Below, one piece after another: positions 15,632 to 24,814 of a stretch of 33,872 bases of DNA. The DNA is taken from contig CAJPFN010000023.1 of assembly GCA_905339215.1 (NCBI GenBank), positions 1 to 33,872 of the forward strand, read 5' to 3'. The stretch is from Rhizobiaceae bacterium. Its GTDB lineage: Bacteria > Pseudomonadota > Alphaproteobacteria > Rhizobiales > Rhizobiaceae. Each line of letters opens with the position of its first letter. Within the stretch, counting starts at the first letter, position 1. The notes beneath the pieces were generated by a model. It saw nothing but the letters and a program-made list of their open reading frames with translations, was not told where the DNA came from and did no database searches. A program made the translations under genes and the position numbers.

Positions 15632-17131
15632 GGCGAGGAAGTCGTTGCCGGCGCCACCGTCAAGGATGTCGTTGCCGGCCTGGCCGTAGATCGTGTCGGT
15701 GCCGCCCTGGCCATAGAGCCGGTTGTCGAAATTGTCGCCGACGACCGTGTCGTTGCCGAGGCCGCCGACAAGGCACTCGATGCCGACATAGGTGTCGCCC
15801 ACCGCGGCGGCGCCGACATTGAGGGCCGCATTGTCGAGGCGGATGGTGAGGCTGCCGTAGTTGGCGTCGTCATAGCGGGCGAAGTCGATGCCGGCCCCGC
15901 CGATATGCTGGTCGGCGCCGAGCCCTCCATAAAGATGGTCGGTGCCATCGCCGCCGTCGAGGATGTCGGCGCCGTTGCGCCCCAGGATCGTATCGGTGCC
16001 GCCCCCTCCCTCGATGGAGTCGGAAACAGCCGTACCGACGATCGTCTCGGCGCTGTCGTCGCCGACGATCCTCACCACGTCGCCGGTGTTGCCAAAGGCT
16101 TCGAATGTCAATCCGGACAGGTTGAGGGTCGTCACGCTGCCCATCGTCACCTCGAGTATGTCGGCGAAGAAGCCGGTCCCGGTGACGCGCGCCGACAGGG
16201 ACACACCCTCGCCGAACTGGGCAGCGTTCAGACGCGCGGTGTGCGTGCCGCTGAAGTCGGTATCGAAGAAAGCCAGGTGTTCCAGAGAGCGCAGGACATC
16301 GTCGCGGAAGTCGAAGGTGTTCGACGCGCCCGGCGTGCCGAACTGTAGCGTGTCCTCCCCGGTGCCTCCGTCATAAGTCTCGCCAATCGCGTCGTCGCCC
16401 TGGCCGACGATGAGAAGGTCGTTCCCGCCACCGCCAGACAGGCTGTCGCGACCCGTTCCGCCCGAGAATTCCTCTTCTCCATCACCGCCCTGCAGCGTGT
16501 CGTTGCCGCCGCCACCGCGAACCGCGCCTTCGATCCTTCCCGATCGGCCGTCATAGACGTCATCGTTCGTGCCGAACTGGACTATCCCGACGATTGCTCC
16601 GCTGTTGACGAAATTCGTGGAGCCGGTGCCCGTATGGCCAAAGGCATATTGCGTGCAGTCGATCGTGCCGGTGTTCACGACCCGCAGACTGTCGGCTTGG
16701 GCGACGTCACCCAGCCAGATCCCGATGGCTCCGGCGATCAGTCCGTGATTGGCGACCGTCGACACGCCGAGGCCGCCGGCGCTGATGGAGACGGCATAGT
16801 TGGGACTCCAGATCGTGCCCCGATTGACCAGGCTGTTGCCGGAACCTTCCATGACGATGGCATACACTCCCATGCCGGCAACGTAACCGCTCGATCCGAT
16901 CTCGATGGAGTTCAGCTGGTCGTTGACCGAATCGTTGCCGAGATAGACGGCAGTTGTCGCCGAAACGGTGCCCTGGATGTTGACGACATGGTTCGAACCA
17001 TAGCCGTAGATGCCCCAGTTGTCGGTCGATCCGACGGTCACGCCGGACGTGACGAACACGCTGTCGGTGTCGTTGAGGCTTACGCGAATGCCGGGTCCGA
17101 TCGAGTTGCTGCCGATGATCTGCAAGGCCAT
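15278..17131 (-). CDS. RTX protein with beta-helix-like head
   Basis: 617 residues. The ATG at 17131 has a strong GGAGGAG ribosome site eight bases upstream. Residues about 25-200 hold short repeats resembling secreted beta-helix or adhesin rungs (SLVNRGTIWSPNYAVSI, VANHGLIAGAIGIWLG, VVNTGTIDCTQYAF, FVNSGAIVGIVQFG), that is an [VF]-[VAN]-N-x-G-x-I pattern. RTX repeats follow (GGGGNDTLQGGDGEEEFSGG), then a non-repetitive stretch (about 275-365). One 99-residue module occupies 402-500 and the common tail 501-617, ending DFLIT. No enzymatic motif is seen. It is the first RTX gene of the minus-strand cluster on this side. An adhesin-type role is a reasonable guess. Confidence 0.88.
   Translation of the reverse strand: MALQIIGSNSIGPGIRVSLNDTDSVFVTSGVTVGSTDNWGIYGYGSNHVVNIQGTVSATTAVYLGNDSVNDQLNSIEIGSSGYVAGMGVYAIVMEGSGNSLVNRGTIWSPNYAVSISAGGLGVSTVANHGLIAGAIGIWLGDVAQADSLRVVNTGTIDCTQYAFGHTGTGSTNFVNSGAIVGIVQFGTNDDVYDGRSGRIEGAVRGGGGNDTLQGGDGEEEFSGGTGRDSLSGGGGNDLLIVGQGDDAIGETYDGGTGEDTLQFGTPGASNTFDFRDDVLRSLEHLAFFDTDFSGTHTARLNAAQFGEGVSLSARVTGTGFFADILEVTMGSVTTLNLSGLTFEAFGNTGDVVRIVGDDSAETIVGTAVSDSIEGGGGTDTILGRNGADILDGGDGTDHLYGGLGADQHIGGAGIDFARYDDANYGSLTIRLDNAALNVGAAAVGDTYVGIECLVGGLGNDTVVGDNFDNRLYGQGGTDTIYGQAGNDILDGGAGNDFLAGGLGNDTLTGGANNDTFFFNTTLNAATNVDTITDFSVPNDTIRLEDAIFTAIGPVGTLAAAAFTIGAAATTAAHRIVYNSATGALIYDSNGSAAGGATQFAILGTGLALTNADFLIT
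15632..15928 (-). repeat. Single 297-bp RTX module
   Basis: One copy of the module (anchor at 15835) directly preceding the tail cassette. This shows that module plus tail is the minimum conserved unit. Confidence 0.88.
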
Positions 17132-17583
17132 GGTACGGTCTCCTCCAGGATCGCGACCGTTCCGCCACGTCTCGCCGTTTCAGCGGAACCGGTATGATTT
17201 TTTTCCTGTACGAGCGCCGGCCCGCCGGCATTGATCCTCCTCAATACGGCTCGAAAATGCCCCGCAGTCGGCCGGCGGGACGCCGCCGGGCGGGCACTCC
17301 GGACAGAAGTCCCGTCCCCGCTATCCACATCCCTTCCCCACAACATCTAGCGTCATCGTACCGACATGAAACGAATCGTTGACGATGGGGTCCGAGTCGC
17401 TTTTTATGAGCCATGCGCTCCTGTTGCGAGCGCGGCCGGAAAGTTCTGAGCCCGGTCTTTTTTCCAGATTTTCATGCGTTTCGATCGCGATCCGCCCGTA
17501 TGCGAGGCTGGCGGGCGCGCGGGGATTTGCGGGCTTTCGAGGGACGGAACGGGGCTGTGTCGGGCTGGAATAATCTTCTGTTA
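17132..17583. other. Intergenic region between RTX cluster and nrdJ control region
   Basis: I see no convincing gene. A CCGGCGG/CCGCCGG hairpin with a GACG loop (17272-17289) would fall in the leader of the minus-strand RTX gene. Short open frames here lack ribosome sites and recognisable protein features. Promoters for the RTX gene (leftward) and nrdJ (rightward) should both lie here, but only the nrdJ side shows clear sites. Confidence 0.4.
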
Positions 17584-17630
17584 ACACTATATTTAGTGTT
17601 TGCGGCCATGCTCGACGCTAGATACAGTGA
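17584..17630 (+). promoter_or_regulatory. Two NrdR-type boxes upstream of nrdJ
   Basis: Box 1, ACACTATATTTAGTGT (17584-17599), is almost a perfect match to the NrdR palindrome. Box 2, ACGCTAGATACAGTGA (17615-17630), is a weaker copy. They start 31 bp apart, three helical turns, which is the usual arrangement for NrdR. TATATT inside box 1 (17588-17593) could be the -10 element, with CTGGAA at 17565-17570 as a poor -35. NrdR represses ribonucleotide reductase genes when dATP/ATP is high, so repression of nrdJ by promoter occlusion is expected. Confidence 0.85.
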
Positions 17631-17865
17631 ACATCCCTCATCGAGGGAATCGCCATAACAGCGAGAAGAAGGACCCGCCGGGATCTGCGGGGCAGTCCGA
17701 CAAGGCGTCATGAAGGACGCCGGACGGAAGGGCGCGGAACCCGGGGGATGGAGAGCCGGAGGCTTCGTCGGGAGCTTCCGGATGCGGCGGACCGCGTCTG
17801 TTCGAGAAAGGCCGTGAAGGCTGTGGACAGATGCTATATATTGAGACTGGAAGGGACTGACTGAC
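17631..17865 (+). other. Structured G-rich leader of nrdJ
   Basis: The 235 bases between the NrdR boxes and the nrdJ start contain several good hairpins: CCCTC/GAGGG (about 17636-17646); GGCGTC/GACGCC with a 6-nt loop (17704-17721), extended by GTCC/GGAC outside it (17695-17698 and 17722-17725); and a 9-bp stem CCGGAGGCT/AGCTTCCGG with one G-U pair (17756-17764 and 17773-17781). A TATATATTG stretch follows at 17836. No standard cobalamin-riboswitch core was found. It may be a regulatory leader RNA if transcription starts near the boxes. Confidence 0.4.
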
Positions 17866-20800
17866 ATGCGCATCGAGCGGCGTTTCACCAAGGACGGACA
17901 ATCGCCCTACGCGGAGATCGAGTTCCGCAAGGCCCTCTCCGAGATCAAGAACCCGGACGGCTCGGTCGTCTTCCGGCTCGACGGCATCGACGTGCCGGCG
18001 CAGTTCAGCCAGGTTGCCGCCGACATCCTGGCGCAGAAGTATTTCCGCAAGGCCGGCGTGCCGGCACGGCTGAAGAGGGTCGAGGAGAACGACGTCCCCT
18101 CCTTCCTGTGGCGGTCCGTGCCCGACGAGGCGGCCCTTGCCGAACTCCCCGAGAGCGAGCGCTACGGCTCCGAGATCGACGCCCGCCAGGTCTTCGACCG
18201 GCTGGCCGGCACCTGGACCTACTGGGGCTGGAAGGGCAAGTATTTCGCGTCGGAGGCCGACGCGCTCGCCTTCCGCGACGAGCTCGCCTACATGCTCGCC
18301 ACCCAGCGCGTGGCGCCCAATTCGCCGCAGTGGTTCAACACCGGCCTCCACTGGGCCTACGGCATCGACGGCCCCGGCCAGGGCCATTTCTACGTCGATC
18401 CCTTCACCGGCAAGCTGACCAAGTCGAAGTCCGCCTACGAGCACCCGCAGCCGCACGCCTGCTTCATCCAGGGCGTGGGCGACGACCTCGTCAACGAGGG
18501 CGGCATCATGGATCTGTGGGTGCGCGAGGCGCGGCTCTTCAAGTACGGCTCCGGCACCGGCTCCAACTTCTCGCAACTGCGCGGCGAAGGCGAGCGCCTG
18601 TCGGGCGGCGGCAAGTCGTCGGGCCTGATGAGCTTCCTGAAGATCGGCGACCGCGCCGCCGGCGCCATCAAGTCGGGCGGCACGACGCGCCGCGCCGCCA
18701 AGATGGTCGTCGTCGACGCCGACCACCCCGACATCGAGGCCTACATCGACTGGAAGGTGAAGGAGGAGCAGAAGGTCGCCGCCCTCGTCACCGGCTCCAA
18801 GATCGTCAGGAAGCACCTCGACGCCATCATGAAGGCCTGCCTCAACTGCGAAGGCCATGACGACGACTGCTTCGACCCGGCGCTGAACACGGCGCTGAAG
18901 CGCGAGATCAAGGCGGCGAAGAAGAACGCCGTGCCGGAGAACTACATCCACCGCGTCATCCAGTTCGCGCGGCAGGGCTACACGTCGATCGAGTTCCAGA
19001 CCTACGACACCGACTGGGATTCGGAAGCCTATCTCACCGTGTCGGGCCAAAACTCCAACAACTCCGTGTCGCTCAAGGACGACTTCCTGCGCGCCGTCGA
19101 GCGCGACGAGGACTGGAAGCTGATCCGCCGCACCGACGGCAAGGTGGCGAAGACGCTGAAGGCCCGCGATCTGTGGGAAAAGATCGGTCACGCCGCCTGG
19201 GCTTCCGCCGATCCCGGCCTGCACTTCAACACCACCATGAACGACTGGCACACCTCGCCGGCCGCCGGCCCGATCCGCGCGTCGAATCCGTGCTCGGAAT
19301 ACATGTTCCTCGACGACACGGCCTGCAACCTCGCCTCGATCAATCTCCTGCCCTACCGCAACGCCGACGGCACGATCGACATCGCCGCCTACGAGCACAC
19401 GGTCAGGCTATGGACCGTCGTCTTGGAAATCTCCGTCATGATGGCGCAGTTCCCGTCGAAGGAGATCGCGCGGCTCTCCTACGAGTACCGCACGCTCGGG
19501 CTCGGCTACGCCAATATCGGCGGCCTCTTGATGACGTCGGGCATTCCCTATGATTCCGACGCCGGGCGCGGCATCTGCGCCGCACTCACCGCGATCATGA
19601 CCGGCGTCGCCTACGCCACCTCGGCCGAGATGGCGTCCGAGCTCGGCGCCTTCCCCGACTACGACCGCAACGCGGCCCACATGCTGCGCGTCATGCGCAA
19701 CCACCGCCGCGCCGCATACGGCGAGAAGGACGGCTACGAGAAGCTCGCCGTCAACCCGGTGCCGCTCAACGCCGACCACATCTGGCAGAAGGACCTGGTC
19801 GCGCATGCCCGTGCCGCCTGGGACCGCGCCATCGAGCTCGGCGAGGAGCACGGCTATCGCAACGCCCAGGCGACCGTGATTGCGCCGACCGGCACGATCG
19901 GCCTGGTCATGGACTGCGACACGACCGGCATCGAGCCCGACTTCGCCCTGGTCAAGTTCAAGAAGCTCGCCGGCGGCGGCTATTTCAAGATCATCAACCG
20001 CGCCGTGCCCGAGGCGCTGCGCTCGCTCGGCTATTCGGAGAGCCAGATCGCCGAGATCGAGGCCTATGCGGTCGGCCACGGCAATCTCAACCAGGCGCCG
20101 GGCGTCAACCCGTCGACGCTTCTTTCCAAGGGCTTCACCAACGAGAAGATCGCCGCCCTCAACGCGGCGCTGAAGTCGGCCTTCGACATCAAGTTCGTCT
20201 TCAACAAGTGGACGCTCGGCGAGGAGTTCTGCAAGGCGACGCTCGGCTTCACCGACGAGCAGCTGAACGACATCGCGTTCGAGATGCTGCCGGCGCTCGG
20301 CTTCACCAGGCGCGAGGTCGAGGCGGCCAACATCCACGTCTGCGGCGCCATGACGCTCGAGGGCGCGCCCTTCCTCAAGGCCGAGCACCTGCCCGTCTTC
20401 GACTGCGCCAATCCGTGCGGCAAGATCGGCAAACGCTACCTCTCGGTCGAGAGCCACATCCGCATGATGGCGGCGGCGCAACCCTTCATCTCGGGCGCCA
20501 TCTCCAAGACCATCAACATGCCCAACGAGGCGACGGTCGAGGACTGCAAGGAAGCCTACATGCTCTCCTGGAAGCTGGCGCTGAAGGCCAACGCGCTCTA
20601 CCGCGACGGCTCGAAGCTGTCGCAGCCGCTGAATGCCTCGCTGATCGCCGACAACGATGACGAGGAGGACGATGCCGTCGAGGCGCTCGTCGCCGCGCCC
20701 GCCGCGCAGAAGGCGGTGCAGGTGACGGAGAAGATCGTCGAGCGCGTCGTCGAACGGCTCTACCGCGACCGCGAGAAGCTGCCCAACCGGCGCAAGGGCT

Positions 20801-21705
20801 ACACCCAGAAGGCCGTCGTCGGCGGCCACAAGGTCTATCTCAGGACCGGCGAGTTCGACGACGGCCGGCTCGGCGAGATCTTCATCGACATGCACAAGGA
20901 AGGGGCCGCCTTCCGCGCCATGATGAACAACTTTGCCATCGCCATTTCGCTCGGCCTGCAGTACGGCGTGCCGCTGGAAGAGTACGTCGAGGCCTTCACC
21001 TTCACCAAGTTCGAGCCGGCCGGCATGGTCCAGGGCAACGACGCCATCAAGAACGCCACGTCGATCCTCGACTACGTGTTCCGCGAGCTGGCGATCTCCT
21101 ATCTCGGCCGCCACGACCTCGCCCATGTCGACACGTCCGACTTCTCCAACACCTCGCTCGGCCGCGGCATCACCGAGGGCAAGGCGACGCCCTTCTCGAA
21201 GGGCCTGACGCGCGGTGCTTCGCCGCTCAAGGTGGTGTCGGGCTCCGGCCTGTCGGGTGCCGATCCCAAGGGCTTCGGCGGCACCCCGTCGGGAACGCCG
21301 ACCCGCTCCGCGCCGACCGCTTCCGCACCGGCGGTGCGCGCCGTGGCGACGGGCGCAACGATCACCGCGCTGAAGCCGCTGACGGCGGAAGTCCGCGAGG
21401 AGGCCACCGCCTACAAGCGCGGCTACGAGGAGCGGGCGAAGGAACTCGCCGAGGACATCGCCTTCGAGGAGACCGCCAACGCCGCGCGCGACGTCACGGA
21501 AGCCTCGCCGGCGTCGGCTCTCTTCTCCGACGCCGCGGCAAAGGAAGCCGCCGACGCCAAGGCGCTCGCCGCCGAACGCCGGCAGATGGCGATCATGCAG
21601 GGCTACACCGGCAACATGTGTTCCGAGTGCCAGAACTTCACCATGGTCAGGAACGGCACCTGCGAGAAGTGCGACACCTGCGGGTCGACGTCGGGGTGCA
21701 GCTGA
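17866..21705 (+). CDS. nrdJ: Vitamin B12-dependent (class II) ribonucleotide reductase
   Basis: A 1279-residue enzyme reducing ribonucleotides to deoxyribonucleotides with adenosylcobalamin as radical generator; oxygen-independent and cytoplasmic. The active-site loop NPCSE (N474, C476, E478) is intact. C199 in QPHACFIQG is the likely partner cysteine of the redox pair. The conserved [14 protein letters not shown] segment lies at about 873-886. The C-terminus carries a cysteine cluster (MCSEC, then [13 protein letters not shown], residues 1251-1278), the flexible tail thought to re-reduce the active-site disulfide or bind zinc. Residues about 1130-1180 are a low-complexity Ser/Pro/Ala/Thr linker, and about 900-935 an acidic and alanine-rich insert, as in other large alphaproteobacterial NrdJ proteins. 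The ATG at 17866 follows GGAAGGGA. NrdR boxes upstream suggest dNTP-responsive repression. Confidence 0.97.
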   Translation: MRIERRFTKDGQSPYAEIEFRKALSEIKNPDGSVVFRLDGIDVPAQFSQVAADILAQKYFRKAGVPARLKRVEENDVPSFLWRSVPDEAALAELPESERYGSEIDARQVFDRLAGTWTYWGWKGKYFASEADALAFRDELAYMLATQRVAPNSPQWFNTGLHWAYGIDGPGQGHFYVDPFTGKLTKSKSAYEHPQPHACFIQGVGDDLVNEGGIMDLWVREARLFKYGSGTGSNFSQLRGEGERLSGGGKSSGLMSFLKIGDRAAGAIKSGGTTRRAAKMVVVDADHPDIEAYIDWKVKEEQKVAALVTGSKIVRKHLDAIMKACLNCEGHDDDCFDPALNTALKREIKAAKKNAVPENYIHRVIQFARQGYTSIEFQTYDTDWDSEAYLTVSGQNSNNSVSLKDDFLRAVERDEDWKLIRRTDGKVAKTLKARDLWEKIGHAAWASADPGLHFNTTMNDWHTSPAAGPIRASNPCSEYMFLDDTACNLASINLLPYRNADGTIDIAAYEHTVRLWTVVLEISVMMAQFPSKEIARLSYEYRTLGLGYANIGGLLMTSGIPYDSDAGRGICAALTAIMTGVAYATSAEMASELGAFPDYDRNAAHMLRVMRNHRRAAYGEKDGYEKLAVNPVPLNADHIWQKDLVAHARAAWDRAIELGEEHGYRNAQATVIAPTGTIGLVMDCDTTGIEPDFALVKFKKLAGGGYFKIINRAVPEALRSLGYSESQIAEIEAYAVGHGNLNQAPGVNPSTLLSKGFTNEKIAALNAALKSAFDIKFVFNKWTLGEEFCKATLGFTDEQLNDIAFEMLPALGFTRREVEAANIHVCGAMTLEGAPFLKAEHLPVFDCANPCGKIGKRYLSVESHIRMMAAAQPFISGAISKTINMPNEATVEDCKEAYMLSWKLALKANALYRDGSKLSQPLNASLIADNDDEEDDAVEALVAAPAAQKAVQVTEKIVERVVERLYRDREKLPNRRKGYTQKAVVGGHKVYLRTGEFDDGRLGEIFIDMHKEGAAFRAMMNNFAIAISLGLQYGVPLEEYVEAFTFTKFEPAGMVQGNDAIKNATSILDYVFRELAISYLGRHDLAHVDTSDFSNTSLGRGITEGKATPFSKGLTRGASPLKVVSGSGLSGADPKGFGGTPSGTPTRSAPTASAPAVRAVATGATITALKPLTAEVREEATAYKRGYEERAKELAEDIAFEETANAARDVTEASPASALFSDAAAKEAADAKALAAERRQMAIMQGYTGNMCSECQNFTMVRNGTCEKCDTCGSTSGCS

Positions 21706-21742
21706 GCTTTTCGGCGGCTGCGAAAACGACAGGTAGCGCATC

Positions 21743-21766
21743 CGGCCCGGTCGTGCGACCGGGCCG
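21743..21766 (+). terminator. Strong hairpin downstream of nrdJ
   Basis: A perfect 10-bp stem, CGGCCCGGTC / GACCGGGCCG with loop GTGC, lies 38 bp after the nrdJ stop. It is followed by AACGCATT rather than a T-tract, so termination may be hairpin-dominated or assisted. The remaining 21767-21976 before the convergent gene contains nothing I can identify. Confidence 0.7.
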
Positions 21767-21976
21767 AACGCATTCGGACCGTCGTCTTCACGAATTCTCC
21801 CAGCAACTCTAAAAAGTCGGACGCCGCGCCACTGTATTCACTGTACAATAGATTAAGTGGCTGAACCGCGCCCGCTCCTTGTTCGCCTATGGGAAAACGG
21901 GCGCTCCCCTTGCCCGCTCGATGCCCTGCATTCTCTTCAGATCGGAACGACCGACCCTTTCTGGCAGAAGGCCCGC

Positions 21977-22816
21977 TCAGTAGCTCGCATGCGTGTCGAA
22001 CCATCCCGGCAAGGGACCGCGATAGCCGGTCTTCAGCCTGTAGACGAATTTCAAGAAATTGCGGATTCCGCGCGGCTTCTCTCGAAAAAGGCTTCGGTCT
22101 CCGAATGCGCGGTAGCGGTCGAAAATAGTGCGATATTCTTCAATGATTTCGTCCGCATTCTTCCACTCTTGAACGACGTCGTCGCCAAAACCGCCAGAAG
22201 CGTCCTTCTCGAAAACGTACTCGAAATCCTCGCCGTTGAGTGACTTCGTCGACAGCGTGCTGCCAGGGATCCTAGCCTGCTGAACCGCGCGGAATTTCGA
22301 ATATCCGAGCTCGACGAATGTATTTATCTCTGCTTCCAAGGCAGAAAAATCGACTTTCTCCGATTCTATCGAAACATGTCTTGGCTTGAATTTATAATCA
22401 TTGAGAGATTTCAATACATAATTATCGGCCCCTTCGATGTCTATTTTCATGAAATGCGGCATGCCATAGTCGCGAAAGACCTTATGAATATCCACTCTTT
22501 CAACCGTGATTGCGCGGCTCTCCTTTCCGAAGGAAGCGTTACGCTCCGCCCAGGACGGATGGATGGTCCCCCACACGGAGTCGACGTTGACGTAGAACGT
22601 GACGGTGTCTCCCGCATCGTCCGGCGCGATCGCGCCTTCGACGATTCGCAATCTCCCTGTCTCGATGGCGTCCCGAAAGCGCGCCTTGCACTGCTCTACG
22701 AGCGAAGGATTGGCTTCAAAGCCGATGACATCAAATCCCTTGCGTAAGTAAAACTCCGTATCCTCGCCGCGATGCATACCGACATCATAGATAAGATTTT
22801 CTTTGTATATCGTCAT
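21977..22816 (-). CDS. FkbM family SAM-dependent methyltransferase
   Basis: 279 residues from the ATG at 22816; the frame extends upstream to 22996 but that part lacks family features. The SAM-binding motif I is IYDVGMHRGEDTEFYL (9-24), followed by the acidic strand-2 end IGFEANP (31-37) and the FkbM signature FMKIDIEGAD (122-131). Such enzymes O-methylate sugars or small metabolites, often in polysaccharide or glycoconjugate pathways; the acceptor here is unknown. The gene is alone, convergent with nrdJ, and has visibly more A/T than its flanks (for example around 22380-22450), suggesting acquisition by transfer. The ribosome site is weak (AGGAT about 12 bases upstream). Confidence 0.9.
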   Translation of the reverse strand: MTIYKENLIYDVGMHRGEDTEFYLRKGFDVIGFEANPSLVEQCKARFRDAIETGRLRIVEGAIAPDDAGDTVTFYVNVDSVWGTIHPSWAERNASFGKESRAITVERVDIHKVFRDYGMPHFMKIDIEGADNYVLKSLNDYKFKPRHVSIESEKVDFSALEAEINTFVELGYSKFRAVQQARIPGSTLSTKSLNGEDFEYVFEKDASGGFGDDVVQEWKNADEIIEEYRTIFDRYRAFGDRSLFREKPRGIRNFLKFVYRLKTGYRGPLPGWFDTHASY

Positions 22817-23423
22817 GGTCAGAAATATCCTGCGCAGATCGCGGACGGAGAAACATTCGACGAATAGTCTACATTGAGCGAAGTCCAGCTGAGTGGGGCG
22901 GGAGATTCCTCGGATGAGTCCGAAGGATTGAACCGACTCTCCTTCATCGACAGCAAGGGCAGCCGCAGGGCGGGGCGCGATGTGACCGCCGGTCAAATCG
23001 GCACTATTCTAGTGCGCTGACTCATTCAGAGGGTAGAGGCATTATGGCATGCTTCGTCCCGCCCGGGAGCGGATTGTCCGGATCGTCCACAGAAAGGCCC
23101 GCCTCCGGAGCGGAGCGCGTTTCGTGCGACGAATTGCCCGTTGCTCCCATCGACCGACGATCGGCGTAGCCGATGCCCCGCGGGAGGGCTACGGCGCAGG
23201 CCGTGCGCTCGTCATCATCCGCCTGTCGCCGCTGCGCCCCCAGCCGCCCGCCGGGCTTTCGCCGCCGCGACCGGCGCGAGGTCCACGAAATCCACGACGA
23301 CCTCCAGCAGCTCGCCTGGTGGACGCTGGAATGCCCCGACACGCCACGACCATCCCGGCATGCGACCACATCCCCGGCTCCGCGCATGCGCCATGATCGC
23401 TGCGGGAGGAGAAGAAGAAATCC
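22817..23423. other. Intergenic region without a convincing gene
   Basis: About 600 bp. The left third (to about 22900) keeps the lower GC of the methyltransferase and probably holds its promoter. The rest is very GC-rich, with overlapping open frames on both strands whose translations are arginine/proline/alanine-rich and show no domain, signal peptide or ribosome site. A decayed gene cannot be excluded. Part of it (23400-23423) is the trailer of the minus-strand operon. Confidence 0.4.
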
Positions 23424-23843
23424 CTATTCGCCGAAGCCTTCCCCCGGCGGTCGCGGCGAAAGCCTGATCAGCCGCGAATCGAGCACCGCCGCCTGGCGGT
23501 GGACTACGGCGTTGCGGTAGTCCGGATCCCTGATCATCGCGACGAAGGCGGCGGCCGACGGGTACTCGGCGATGAAGCAGCGGTCCCAGCGTTCGTCCTC
23601 GGGTCCGATCAGCATCAGGCGGAAATCGCCGCTCCAGACGATGCGGCCGCCGAGCCGGCGGAAGACCGGCCCGCTGTCGCGGCCATAGGCCGCGTAGGCC
23701 TCGGCACCCGTCGCCCTGCGTCCGTCGGGATAGACGGCTTGGTCGCGCAGGCGCACGAGGTTGAGCATGTGGATCGGCCCCTCGCCGGGCAGCCCGCGGA
23801 AGGCGCCAAAGCGCTCGCGCGTCGGGTCGATGTGTCCGCCCAT
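23424..23843 (-). CDS. DUF1330-like dimeric alpha/beta-barrel protein
   Basis: 139 residues. The pattern GPIHMLNLVRLRDQAVYPDG, then a YAAYGRDSGPVFRRLGGRIVW stretch, LIGPEDERWDRCFIAEYPS and FVAMIRDPDYRNAVVHRQAAVLDSRLI is typical of the small DUF1330/ferredoxin-like fold proteins, whose function is mostly unassigned. The ATG at 23843 has AGGGGGA just upstream. It starts 9 bp after the alpha/beta hydrolase stop and is the last gene of the eight-gene minus-strand run. The C-terminus (PRPPGEGFGE) is likely disordered. Confidence 0.8.
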   Translation of the reverse strand: MGGHIDPTRERFGAFRGLPGEGPIHMLNLVRLRDQAVYPDGRRATGAEAYAAYGRDSGPVFRRLGGRIVWSGDFRLMLIGPEDERWDRCFIAEYPSAAAFVAMIRDPDYRNAVVHRQAAVLDSRLIRLSPRPPGEGFGE

Positions 23844-23852
23844 GATATCCCC

Positions 23853-24719
23853 CTAATTCGCGCCGAGCATCCAGTTCAGCGTCTCGCGCCAGTCGGTCAT
23901 GCGGATCGGCGTGCCGTGCGAACCGGTCTCGAAGCGGACGAAGCGCGCCGGGTAGCCCGGCGCCTTCTTCAGGATCGAGCGGAAGAAAGCCTCCTGCTGC
24001 TCCACCGGAAACACCTTGTCGCGGCTGCCCTGGCCGAAGAAAACCGGCACCTTGCGCTTGAAGGCCGGGCTGGCGAGGAAAGCCTCGTCCCAGTGCGAGC
24101 CGAGAAGCAGCAGGCCGGAGAGCCGCGCCGCCACGCCCTTGTCGGCGGCGAGCTTCCAGCACAGGCCGCCACCCATCGAGCCGCAGGCGACGAACACCTT
24201 GGCCTTGGGCGACTGCCCGGCATAGTGGTCGATCAGCGCGGCGACCTGTGCGGCACCGCCGTCGCCGAAATCGGAGAAGTCGGGCGAGAGATAGAGCCCG
24301 CCATTCTCGGCCATCAGGTTCTTGATGCGGTTGAAGTTGCCGCCGAAGGTGAAGTCGTCGACGCCCTGCTTGCGGCTGCCCCCCTGGCCGTGGAGGTAGA
24401 TCGTGATCATCGACGCGCCGGCCGGCTTGCCGACAGCGACATGGGGGACCTTGCCGGCCGGGCCGTCGAGGACCAGATCCTTCTGCAGGGAGCGCACGCC
24501 GAGGGAGACGTACTTGCCCAGCGCGCGGCGCTCGGGCACCTCGTCGCGCCCGTTGATGTCGCGCATCTCCTGGTAGTCGACGACGCGATAGGCGCCGCCG
24601 TCTTCTTGCGCAAGGATCGCGGGATAGGCGAACAGCTCGTCCTTGAAGGGGGCGAGCTTCTCGGCCGCCGCCGGAAGGGCGGCGAGGCAAAGGGCGGCGG
24701 CGAGGATGAGTCTGCGCAT
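23853..24719 (-). CDS. Secreted alpha/beta hydrolase
   Basis: 288 residues from the ATG at 24719, which begins a clear signal peptide (MRRLILAAALCLAALPAAAE). An in-frame extension to 24818 is arginine-rich and unlikely. The fold markers are IYLHGQGG (108-114, oxyanion region), nucleophile elbow ACGSMGGG with S181, acid D234 in GQGSRDKVFP, and H268 in ETGSHGTP. Together they give an intact Ser-Asp-His triad. The product is probably a periplasmic esterase or peptidase-like hydrolase; the substrate is not evident. It follows the MoeA-MobA fusion after 95 bp and precedes the DUF1330 gene by 9 bp, so it may be a passenger of the operon rather than part of molybdenum metabolism. Confidence 0.88.
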   Translation of the reverse strand: MRRLILAAALCLAALPAAAEKLAPFKDELFAYPAILAQEDGGAYRVVDYQEMRDINGRDEVPERRALGKYVSLGVRSLQKDLVLDGPAGKVPHVAVGKPAGASMITIYLHGQGGSRKQGVDDFTFGGNFNRIKNLMAENGGLYLSPDFSDFGDGGAAQVAALIDHYAGQSPKAKVFVACGSMGGGLCWKLAADKGVAARLSGLLLLGSHWDEAFLASPAFKRKVPVFFGQGSRDKVFPVEQQEAFFRSILKKAPGYPARFVRFETGSHGTPIRMTDWRETLNWMLGAN

Positions 24720-24814
24720 GCGTCTCGTGCGATCGGAATCCTGTCGCGACTTATAGCGCCGATTTCGCCGCGGGTAAGGCAGGACGGGCAAGGACCGGGA
24801 GACCGTCCACCGGC

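Noticed and set aside
12311-16348. Plus-strand open frame of about 1345 codons crossing two RTX genes
   Set aside because: It runs antisense through two real genes and their intergenic gap, has no domain, and its repeats mirror the 297-bp modules. Stop-free antisense frames are expected in such GC-rich repeats.
1-17131. Search for type I secretion genes (HlyB, HlyD, TolC types) for the RTX proteins
   Set aside because: No ABC exporter, membrane fusion or outer-membrane channel gene is present on either strand; the exporter must be encoded elsewhere.
17631-17865. Cobalamin riboswitch upstream of nrdJ
   Set aside because: The conserved core elements of the adenosylcobalamin riboswitch could not be found; only generic hairpins are present, reported as a structured leader.
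17638-21741. Two long minus-strand open frames opposite nrdJ
   Set aside because: nrdJ on the plus strand has all the conserved reductase motifs. The antisense translations are valine/arginine/glycine-rich without recognisable features.
22997-23420. Possible small genes or a decayed gene
   Set aside because: Several overlapping frames exist on both strands, but none has a ribosome site, domain, signal peptide or biased codon pattern that singles it out.
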